The notes under the pieces are model-generated. The model ran no database searches. It was not told the origin of the DNA and was given only the letters and a program-made list of their open reading frames with translations. A program made the position numbers and the translations under genes. A DNA stretch of 7,296 nucleotides from Nitrospinae bacterium RIFCSPLOWO2_12_FULL_45_22 (GTDB lineage: Bacteria; 2-12-FULL-45-22), in the NCBI GenBank assembly GCA_001803565.1, contig MHDQ01000106.1:1-7296 (forward strand), given 5' to 3'. Below, in pieces: positions 1 to 5,153 of the stretch. The number at the start of each line of letters is the position of its first letter. Within the stretch, counting starts at the first letter, position 1.

Positions 1-18
1 AATATAGGAGACTCTAGC

Positions 19-1221
19 ATGGCAAGGAAGGTAGCCATTGTTGGTGCGGGGCAGACTCCTTGCAAAGGGAGATGGGTGGAAAAGACATACTGGGGCCTGG
101 CACAGATGGCTGTAGCTGCGGCCATTAAAGATGCCGGTATCTCTGTCAAAGAGGTTGAGGGAGTAATTTATGGTATTTACAACGATATATTTGAACTTTC
201 TGCTATTCCGGAGCACGCCCTCCATGGGATTATAGGCATGGCTAACAAGCCGGGGATGAGGGTAACATGCGGTGGAGCAACCGGTGCTTATGCCATGCTC
301 ACAGCATATACCTGGGTAGCCAGTGGTCTCTATGATATAGTTATGTGTCTCGGAGTGGAGAAGGCTACCGATGCCTTTGATTTTGACTCCCAGACCTCTA
401 CACCAGAAGTCATTAAAACCATTGCCTGGTCTGGAGATACTTTCTTCGAGCGAGAGATAGGTTGGACAGCTTCTGACAGTTATGCCGAGGTAGTCCTTGC
501 CTATATGGATATGTATCCCGGTGATCTCTCCGATGAGGTTTCGGCTAAAATCAGCGAGCTCCTTTGTCAACAAGCCCAGAATAACCCCTATGCCCAGAGA
601 AGAGGAGAGATCGTAACCGCTGATATGGCCATGAAATCTAGATATATTGTCTATCCGTTTAAGCTCCTGGAGACTTGCGTGTATACTGAAGGGGCCGGAG
701 CTATTATCTTCGCTGAGGAAGAAAAGGCTAAGGCTATTTGCCGAAATATGGCTACCCCGCCAGTATGGATCACTGGCATCGGTGCGGCCAATGAACACCA
801 CGTGGCGGGTATCCAGGGTAATCATAAAACCATGCATCGTATCCTATCGGACCATATCGCTGCCAGGGCCGCTTACCAGATGGCAGGCATTACCAATCCC
901 CTTAAAGAGATCACGGTAATCGAATTACATGATGCCTATATCAAACAGCTCCAGATTACTATGGCCGAGATGGGATTTGTTCCTCTGGGCCGGGCAGATG
1001 ACCTGGTCAAAGAAGGGCTGATGCTCCCCGGTGGTCCTATCCTGGTGAATCCTTCAGGTGGATTGACCTATGCGGGTCACTATGTTGGGGGGTCCAACAT
1101 GATGTCGTGCTGGAGCGCCCGACGAGAGCTTATCACCCGGGGTCTTGACCGGGCCCTGGTTCATAGTACCGGTTCAACTATTGCCCAATATGCTTGTATT
1201 CTGATTCTGGAGAGGGGGTAG
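19..1221 (+). CDS. Thiolase-like acetyl-CoA acetyltransferase / lipid-transfer protein (SCP-x thiolase type)
   Basis: A 400-residue protein of the thiolase superfamily, SCP-x/lipid-transfer branch. Such enzymes make or break a carbon-carbon bond next to a CoA thioester in the cytoplasm, either by thiolysis or, in Ltp2-like members, by retro-aldol cleavage. The N-terminus (VAIVGAGQTP) is typical. The nucleophile-type Cys is at about residue 84 (VTCGGATGA), followed by HDAY (His304), NPSGG (344-348) and a GH motif (His354). The C-terminal stretch reads STGSTIAQYAC where classical thiolases have a Cys-x-Gly active-site loop, so the second catalytic Cys of biosynthetic thiolases seems absent, as in many SCP-x relatives. 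The start is ATG with GGAG 8 bases upstream. The stop is 3 bases before the DUF35 gene, so the two are probably co-transcribed and form a complex, as known for archaeal thiolase/DUF35 and actinobacterial Ltp2/DUF35 pairs. The substrate cannot be told from the sequence. Confidence 0.9.
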   Translation: MARKVAIVGAGQTPCKGRWVEKTYWGLAQMAVAAAIKDAGISVKEVEGVIYGIYNDIFELSAIPEHALHGIIGMANKPGMRVTCGGATGAYAMLTAYTWVASGLYDIVMCLGVEKATDAFDFDSQTSTPEVIKTIAWSGDTFFEREIGWTASDSYAEVVLAYMDMYPGDLSDEVSAKISELLCQQAQNNPYAQRRGEIVTADMAMKSRYIVYPFKLLETCVYTEGAGAIIFAEEEKAKAICRNMATPPVWITGIGAANEHHVAGIQGNHKTMHRILSDHIAARAAYQMAGITNPLKEITVIELHDAYIKQLQITMAEMGFVPLGRADDLVKEGLMLPGGPILVNPSGGLTYAGHYVGGSNMMSCWSARRELITRGLDRALVHSTGSTIAQYACILILERG

Positions 1222-1224
1222 CTC

Positions 1225-2196
1225 ATGCCAGAAAAAGTAATCCCTTTACATATGATCCCGGATAAGGGATCCGAGATACTGATTATCAATGGGAAACAAT
1301 ATCTCCAGACCAATACCGCTATGTTTACCTTTTACAAACGGAGTAAAGGTGAGTTATCACCTTATTTTCTCGGCCTTAAGGAAAAGAAGATCTATGGGGC
1401 AAAGTGTACCAACTGTGGGATAATTCGAGTGCCTCCGTTTATGGAGAGATGCCCAGACTGTGAGTTTGCAGCCATGGAACTTATGGAGATGCCTGATAGG
1501 GGAAAGCTGCTCCATACCCCACCCATTACCTATTTTGCCCATAGTCTGTTTCAGGACATGGCGCCATTTGGTCGGGGAAGGGTCTTGCTAGGTGAATCAA
1601 TTACTGCACTTCCTATTCTGCTCTATACTACTAAAGGAGTTTTAAGGCCCGGGATATTCAAAAGGGACACCCCGGTTAAAGTAATCTTTAGGGATGAGCG
1701 CGTTGGTGCCCCAACTGATATCTTTGCGGTACCCATGAGTGAACTTTCAGAAGAGCAGATAGGTAAAAATGGGCTCCAGGAAAGCGAACTGGATTGGACC
1801 AACCCCCAGGAACCCCAGGTAAAGGAGACAGCCGAGGGACATAAGGCCCTGGATAAGGCCCTTATTGGACTATCAAAACTGTCTGATGGTGTGAAGACCA
1901 GTGCGAGGGCTCAACATGATTTGGCAGGATGGCGCCGCGTAATTCGGGTAAATACCTCCGGTGGGTCCTTTGGGATAATGATTGAGGACGGCAGATTAGA
2001 GATAAGCGCAGGAGAGAACTATTCACCAGACTTTATAATAGTCTGCGAAGACCCAGGCTTATTCACCGAATGGGTAGAATATCGAGAGTCCTTAACCAAT
2101 GCCATCATCTCGGCTAAGCTCTGGATAAGCAAAAATTCAGAATTCAAGACCATTTTTAAGCTAGATCGGGTCCCTCGATCCCTTAAACGCACTTAG
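1225..2196 (+). CDS. DUF35 Zn-ribbon/OB-fold protein with C-terminal SCP2-like domain
   Basis: A 323-residue two-part protein. Residues about 45-90 hold a rubredoxin-like zinc ribbon with Cys61, Cys64, Cys76 and Cys79 (CTNCG and CPDC). Residues about 90-170 fit the OB-fold half of the DUF35 family, which bridges thiolase-type enzymes to partners and helps bind CoA. After an acidic linker (about 171-205), residues about 205-320 resemble an SCP2 sterol/lipid-carrier domain (GGSFGIMIEDGRLEI, then SPDFIIVCEDPGLF). Plain DUF35 proteins are about 130-150 residues, so the extra length is explained by a roughly 40-residue N-terminal extension and the SCP2-like tail. The start is ATG with GAGGGGG about 6 bases upstream, inside the end of the thiolase gene. 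The inferred role is to scaffold the thiolase and present a hydrophobic acyl or steroid-like CoA substrate. The zinc ribbon is clear; the SCP2 assignment rests on sequence pattern and is less certain. Confidence 0.85.
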   Translation: MPEKVIPLHMIPDKGSEILIINGKQYLQTNTAMFTFYKRSKGELSPYFLGLKEKKIYGAKCTNCGIIRVPPFMERCPDCEFAAMELMEMPDRGKLLHTPPITYFAHSLFQDMAPFGRGRVLLGESITALPILLYTTKGVLRPGIFKRDTPVKVIFRDERVGAPTDIFAVPMSELSEEQIGKNGLQESELDWTNPQEPQVKETAEGHKALDKALIGLSKLSDGVKTSARAQHDLAGWRRVIRVNTSGGSFGIMIEDGRLEISAGENYSPDFIIVCEDPGLFTEWVEYRESLTNAIISAKLWISKNSEFKTIFKLDRVPRSLKRT

Positions 2197-2204
2197 TTAG
2201 TAAT

Positions 2205-2314
2205 ATGTCTATTATCTGGCAACCATATGGTGAATATTTGGAAAAAAGCAATATTAAGCGCTTCATGTATGATGACTTTATACTAAATTGATTGGAAAAT
2301 CTGAAAAAAATTCA
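2205..2314 (+). pseudogene. Remnant of the N-terminus of an AMP-forming acyl-CoA (acetoacetyl-CoA-like) ligase
   Basis: An ATG at 2205 opens a 28-codon frame (MSIIWQPYGEYLEKSN, then IKRFMYDDF) that stops at TGA 2289-2291. It recalls the start of acetoacetyl-CoA synthetase-like ligases, where a W-x-P-S-E-E-x-I-x-N-(S/A)-N-x-x-x-(F/Y)-M pattern is usual. Past the TGA the same frame reads LENLKKI, which fits the following W-S-V-E-N-x-x-x-F segment with TGA in place of a Trp codon. Similarity ends where the 2315-2373 repeat begins, and no other part of a ligase follows. No Shine-Dalgarno is visible. It lies 8 bases after the DUF35 gene, where a ligase would make operon sense. The similarity is from memory of the family and short, so confidence is moderate. 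Confidence 0.42.
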
Positions 2315-2373
2315 GTAGGGACAACCCTCGTGGTTGTCCGGCATATGCGGACAGGGATAAACCCTGTCCCTAC
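2315..2373. repeat. 59-bp inverted-repeat element (GTAGGGACA / TGTCCCTAC ends) with two internal hairpins
   Basis: The ends are perfect 9-bp inverted repeats (2315-2323 and 2365-2373). Inside are two strong 8-bp hairpins: GGACAACC/GGTTGTCC (2319-2326 with 2332-2339) and GGACAGGG/CCCTGTCC (2349-2356 with 2362-2369). They are separated by the palindrome GCATATGC (2341-2348). The end repeats overlap the hairpins, so the element can fold as one cruciform or as two stem-loops. The design resembles dispersed MITE/REP-like repeats common in environmental bacterial genomes. No target duplication is visible at its edges. Confidence 0.8.
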
Positions 2374-2448
2374 ATTTTATCAGAAATTAGAATCAGTTTG
2401 GTATATCCAGCGTAGAAAACCCGGAGGCATTAGAAGGGATCGGAATAA

Positions 2449-3522
2449 ATGTTCTCCAGTGATCTGAGTAAAAAGAAGATTATCCTGGTGCTAAGTGGCG
2501 GTGGTATGCGAGGGATGGCCCATATCGGAGTAATTAGGGCAATAGAGTCCTTAGGAATTAATATTTCAGAATATGTCGGTGCCAGTATAGGTTCATTAGT
2601 AGGCGCTATGGCGGCTGGGGGGGTAAAGGCCCAGGAAATAGAAGAAACAGCTTGCCGGATTAGGAAGCAAGATATCCTTGATCTTGACTATTGGGGATTT
2701 TTATGGAAGAGGGGGAGAATACAAAGTGCTTATAAAGGAAAGAAGCTGCACGACTTTATAAAAGGGACCTTGCCCATAGATAGTTTCGATGCATTACCCA
2801 AACCCTTCTTTGCCAATGCCGTAGATATAAACACCGGGGTCAATATCTTTTGGGGTTTAGAAAAACTCCGAGACTTACCACTGCACGATGCGGTATATGC
2901 CTCCTGCGCTATTCCAGGAATATTTCCTCCCAAAAAGATTGGTGGGAACTATTATGTAGATGGTGGGGTAGTAGACCCGTTCCCCATAAAGTTCGTCAAG
3001 CTGAGAAAGCCCGATATCATTATAGCCGTCAATTTATGCCATAGTCTCCCGAAAGCGGATAATAATATACCTGAGCAAGGATTAGCAGCCCTTATAGCCA
3101 AAGCCAATGCTATCCAATGCAATGCCATTACCGACCTTAACCTCCACGACTGTGTAGAATATCCCTTAATACTAATCAATATAGATGCCTCGCGGGTAGG
3201 GGTACTAGACTTCGATCATTCCCATGAGCTGGTTGAAATAGGTCAGCAAGAGGCCATGAAAATCCTTAACGAACATCCTTTATTAAGTCCCAAAAAATAC
3301 TGGCTTTTTAGTCGCCCCAGCCGTAAACCTCAGGTCAAGATCAGCATAGATACTGCCAGGTGCATAGGCTGTGGCTCCTGTCATGTGAATTGCCCTACCC
3401 AAAACTTCTCCCTGAAAGAAGACAAAGCAAAGGTAGTCTCGGCTAACAACCCTGAATGTATGCTGGACATGGCCTGTCTCAAGCATTGCCCTGGACGCTG
3501 CATAAGCTTTGAGCTGCAATGA
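2449..3522 (+). CDS. Patatin-like phospholipase (RssA/YchK type) fused to a C-terminal ferredoxin domain
   Basis: A 357-residue protein. Residues about 10-270 are a patatin-like serine hydrolase with the Ser-Asp dyad: oxyanion loop GGGMRG (17-22), nucleophile elbow GASIG with Ser46, and DGG with Asp171. Members hydrolyse acyl esters of lipids, often at the cytoplasmic face of the membrane. Residues about 296-357 form an added iron-sulfur domain. One canonical CxxCxxCxxxCP motif (Cys305, 308, 311, 315) is followed by an irregular second set (Cys337, 343, 347, 351), suggesting one or two [4Fe-4S] clusters. Plain RssA-type proteins end near residue 280-300, so the ferredoxin part is a real fusion in one uninterrupted frame. 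No signal peptide is seen. The start is ATG with GAAGGGA 9 bases upstream; a GGAGG at 2423 is too far away to serve. A redox-gated lipase or regulator is inference only. Confidence 0.88.
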   Translation: MFSSDLSKKKIILVLSGGGMRGMAHIGVIRAIESLGINISEYVGASIGSLVGAMAAGGVKAQEIEETACRIRKQDILDLDYWGFLWKRGRIQSAYKGKKLHDFIKGTLPIDSFDALPKPFFANAVDINTGVNIFWGLEKLRDLPLHDAVYASCAIPGIFPPKKIGGNYYVDGGVVDPFPIKFVKLRKPDIIIAVNLCHSLPKADNNIPEQGLAALIAKANAIQCNAITDLNLHDCVEYPLILINIDASRVGVLDFDHSHELVEIGQQEAMKILNEHPLLSPKKYWLFSRPSRKPQVKISIDTARCIGCGSCHVNCPTQNFSLKEDKAKVVSANNPECMLDMACLKHCPGRCISFELQ

Positions 3523-3526
3523 TAGC

Positions 3527-3555
3527 TTGCCAAGGTCTTTACTTTCCATTATGAT
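3527..3555 (+). promoter_or_regulatory. Sigma-70-type promoter upstream of the structured leader
   Basis: TTGCCA (3527-3532) and TATGAT (3550-3555) each match five of six consensus bases and are separated by exactly 17 bp. The promoter sits just behind the patatin gene stop codon. The predicted transcript would start near 3562 and run through the structured leader toward the flavoprotein gene at 3855. Confidence 0.6.
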
Positions 3556-3561
3556 AAACCT

Positions 3562-3684
3562 TCATCTAATCTAATATATATATAGCCTAAGGGCTTGGTT
3601 TTACCCGGACGGATGAAGGCAGAGAAAAGCCCTGCGATAACATTTGGTGATAAGCAAATCTTTATTTAGGGGGCTTTCATTTTT
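3562..3684 (+). promoter_or_regulatory. Candidate cis-regulatory leader RNA with competing antiterminator and terminator helices
   Basis: Three short strands are mutually exclusive partners. Strand A (AGGGCTT, 3590-3596) is complementary over 7 bp to strand B (AAGCCCT, 3627-3633). Strand B also pairs with strand C (GGGCTTT, 3671-3677), which is followed by a U-tract. If A:B forms, the B:C terminator cannot. The roughly 30 nt enclosed by A:B (3597-3626) would be a small sensing or binding loop. A GATGAA (3613-3618) can also pair with TTCATC at the predicted transcript start (3561-3566), and ATTTG/CAAAT (3642-3646 with 3655-3659) makes an inner hairpin. The layout is that of an attenuator or riboswitch. 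I compared it by eye with the riboswitch consensus motifs I remember (FMN, TPP, cobalamin, c-di-GMP, SAM and others) and could not assign a class. Confidence 0.45.
3626..3684 (+). terminator. Intrinsic terminator of the leader
   Basis: AAAGCCC (3626-3632) pairs with GGGCTTT (3671-3677), extended by a U:G pair (3633 with 3670). A small inner hairpin sits in the loop. The stem is followed after CA by five T residues (3680-3684) and further T-rich sequence. It could stop transcription from the 3527 promoter before the flavoprotein gene, and also end read-through from the patatin gene. The loop is long, so strength is uncertain. Confidence 0.5.
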
Positions 3685-3717
3685 CTTCGTTCCGGCTTCA
3701 AACTAATAATGAGGAGA

Positions 3718-3840
3718 GTAACAGTTCAGGTTCTTTGTCATTTCGAGCGCAGCGAGAAATCTTTCCTAAACCGGAGGTAAATAAAGATTCCTCCCTCCGG
3801 TCGGAATGACATTCATTTTCGATAGGGGCTGAACTGTTAC
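3718..3840. mobile_element. 123-bp MITE-like element, IS66-type ends, with 8-bp target duplication
   Basis: The ends are perfect 12-bp inverted repeats, GTAACAGTTCAG (3718-3729) and CTGAACTGTTAC (3829-3840). They are flanked by the direct repeat TGAGGAGA (3710-3717 and 3841-3848). Ends beginning GTAA and an 8-bp duplication are the known signature of IS66-family transposons, and the element is too short to encode a transposase. Inside lies a second imperfect palindrome: 3737-3764 is complementary to 3783-3810 at 23 of 28 positions and begins GTCATT, resembling a common dispersed repeat. It is therefore a nested, non-autonomous element. The IS66 link is inference from end sequence and duplication length. 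Confidence 0.75.
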
Positions 3841-3849
3841 TGAGGAGAG
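3841..3849 (+). promoter_or_regulatory. Shine-Dalgarno of the flavoprotein gene, regenerated by element insertion
   Basis: GAGGAG (3842-3847) lies 7 bases before the ATG at 3855 and is an excellent ribosome site. It is the right-hand copy of the target duplication made by the 3718-3840 element. The left copy is at 3710-3718. The insertion therefore fell on the ribosome site and its duplication restored it, leaving translation intact while inserting the element into the leader. Confidence 0.65.
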
Positions 3850-3854
3850 ATATT

Positions 3855-4805
3855 ATGAAGACCCGAATAACAGAATTGCTGGGGATAAAACATCCCATTA
3901 TTCAAGGGGCCATGTCCTGGGTATCATTCCCCCCATTAGTAGCCGCGGTGTCTAATGCTGGTGGTCTAGGGATTTTAGGGGCAGCTTTTATGAGTCCAGA
4001 GGAGCTCAGAGAGAATATCAGACAGATAAAAGACCAGACCGATAAGCCCTTTGGGGTAAATTTTATGCCCGAAAATCCCCAACTAGACCTGCTACTGGAT
4101 ATAATCATTAAAGAGAAGGTGCCGGTAGCGAGCTATGGCAAAGGTAATCCCCATAAGATAATTGAGAGAACCAGGCCTTACGGAATCATTAATATGCCTA
4201 CGATGGGGGCGGTGCGGCATGCCGTGCGGGCCGAGCAGGATGGTGCGGATGCAGTCATTGTCCAGGGAACAGAAGGTGGTGGCCATACCGGCTTTGTAGC
4301 TACCCTGGTCCTTCTACCATTAGTTGCCAGCAAGCTAAAAATACCAGTGGTAGCGGCTGGTGGTATTGGTGACGGCCGGGGTATGGTAGCGGCCTTATCT
4401 TTGGGTGCCGAAGGGGTCTCTATGGGTAGCCGGTTCATTGTTACTCGGGAAGCCCCCATACCCTTATCTATAAAGCATTATCTTATTCAGAGGACTGAGG
4501 AAGATACAGTAATAACGGATAATCTTACCGGGGTGCGTTGCCGGGTAATAAGGAATAAGTTTGCTGAAAGTCTCCTGGAAATGACGAAGAGTAAAGCCGA
4601 CCCCTGGGAGATAATGCAGCATGGAGTGGGCAAGATCAGGAAAGCCTTTGTAGAAGGAGACCTGGAATCAGGCTCTTTTGCCTGTGGGCAGGTATGCGGC
4701 CTAATAGAGGACATACCTACCTGTCAGGAACTGATAGAACGGATTGTTATAGAGGCAGAAGAGGTAATAGGATCAATGGGGGAGAAGTTTCTAAGCCCAA
4801 AGTGA
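3855..4805 (+). CDS. Nitronate monooxygenase / FabK-like enoyl reductase family flavoprotein
   Basis: A 316-residue FMN-binding TIM-barrel protein of the nitronate monooxygenase (2-nitropropane dioxygenase) family, which also contains the enoyl-ACP reductase FabK. Family signatures in order: PIIQGAMSWVS (14-24), SNAGGLGILG (33-42), FGVNFM (66-71), QGTEGGGHTG (137-146) with the probable catalytic His144, AAGGIGDGRGM (167-177) and MGSRF (190-194) for FMN phosphate binding. Length is normal and the C-terminus looks native. Family members oxidise alkyl nitronates or reduce enoyl thioesters; which applies here cannot be decided from sequence. Neighbouring thiolase, DUF35 and acyl-CoA dehydrogenase genes make an enoyl-thioester role plausible. 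The start ATG has GAGGAG 7 bases upstream. The gene lies behind a promoter, an attenuator-like leader and a MITE, so expression may be conditional. Its stop codon directly abuts recombinase debris. Confidence 0.88.
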   Translation: MKTRITELLGIKHPIIQGAMSWVSFPPLVAAVSNAGGLGILGAAFMSPEELRENIRQIKDQTDKPFGVNFMPENPQLDLLLDIIIKEKVPVASYGKGNPHKIIERTRPYGIINMPTMGAVRHAVRAEQDGADAVIVQGTEGGGHTGFVATLVLLPLVASKLKIPVVAAGGIGDGRGMVAALSLGAEGVSMGSRFIVTREAPIPLSIKHYLIQRTEEDTVITDNLTGVRCRVIRNKFAESLLEMTKSKADPWEIMQHGVGKIRKAFVEGDLESGSFACGQVCGLIEDIPTCQELIERIVIEAEEVIGSMGEKFLSPK

Positions 4806-4946
4806 TTCCTGTTAGAAGGTGGAACGGATCTAAGATATATTCAAGAGTTATTAGGCCATAAAGACAGCAAAACAACCGAGATTTATACGCATATCAGTAC
4901 CAAAAGCATCGGGAAAATTAAGAGTCCTTTAGACACTTTAAACTGA
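4806..4946 (+). pseudogene. C-terminal remnant of a tyrosine recombinase (XerC/D-like phage-type integrase)
   Basis: Beginning immediately after the flavoprotein stop codon and in the same frame, 46 codons read [20 protein letters not shown], then [20 protein letters not shown], then PLDTLN and a TGA stop (4944-4946). The LLGH motif supplies the conserved His, and the Tyr in EIYTH is the nucleophile that attacks DNA in this family. The catalytic Arg, Lys and HxxR segments, over 200 residues in an intact enzyme, are missing, and there is no start codon or ribosome site. It is a dead fragment left by recombination, with its 5' end replaced by the flavoprotein gene. Confidence 0.85.
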
Positions 4947-4962
4947 AAGAAGGGGGTGATAT

Positions 4963-5106
4963 ATGACAAAGATTGTCAATAGGAAGGGGTTTTCTGGCCT
5001 TCCGCCAGAGTCGGGATATCCGAGATACTTCGGATACCACCCCAAAATTAGGGGTATATCCGAGCAGGTAGCGAGAGAAGTACATCCTTTAATGTCGGTC
5101 GTGTAA
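4963..5106 (+). CDS. Small ORF, 47 residues, unknown, with near-perfect Shine-Dalgarno
   Basis: ATG at 4963 follows AAGGGGGTGAT (4950-4960), which differs by one base from a full 16S complement, so translation initiation would be efficient. The product begins MTKIVNRKGFSGLPPESGYP and continues RYFGYHPKIRGISEQVAREV before HPLMSVV. It is basic and aromatic-rich in the middle, with no membrane segment, Cys pair or known motif that I recognise. It lies 16 bases after the recombinase fragment and covers the TATCCGA repeat cluster, so it may be a by-product of a recombination site or the 5' end of a lost gene placed behind a good ribosome site. I do not recognise a family. Confidence 0.35.
   Translation: MTKIVNRKGFSGLPPESGYPRYFGYHPKIRGISEQVAREVHPLMSVV
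5014..5063. repeat. TATCCGA inverted/direct repeat cluster, possible recombinase site
   Basis: TATCCGA occurs at 5017-5023, inverted at 5030-5036 (TCGGATA), and again directly at 5057-5063. The first pair makes two arms around a 6-bp spacer (GATACT, 5024-5029), the geometry of a tyrosine-recombinase crossover site. The inverted copy can instead pair with the third copy, reinforced by CCCC (5040-5043) with GGGG (5051-5054). The cluster lies 70 bases past the recombinase remnant. A link between the two is inference. Confidence 0.45.
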
Positions 5107-5153
5107 TCCTTATAGTACGGGTGAAGAACGTAAATCAATATTCTGGGAAAACA

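Noticed and set aside
3597-3626. Resemblance of ACCCGGACGGATGAAGG to the 3' end of an FMN riboswitch
   Set aside because: The conserved FMN-aptamer 5' half and internal motifs are absent from the upstream sequence, so only a short chance likeness remains.
3698-3898. Minus-strand open frame of 66 codons across the MITE
   Set aside because: It is made mostly of the inverted-repeat element and the start of the flavoprotein gene read backwards, with no recognisable protein pattern.
4178-4459. Long minus-strand frame inside the flavoprotein gene
   Set aside because: It is antisense to clearly conserved flavoprotein motifs and has no protein features of its own.
5088-5116. Promoter before the glycosyltransferases (TATAGT at 5111)
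   Set aside because: The matching -35 hexamer (TTTAAT) is too poor, and there is no extended -10.
4938-5138. Minus-strand open frame of 66 codons over the TATCCGA cluster
   Set aside because: No good ribosome site, no family pattern, and it overlaps a plus-strand ORF with a near-perfect Shine-Dalgarno.
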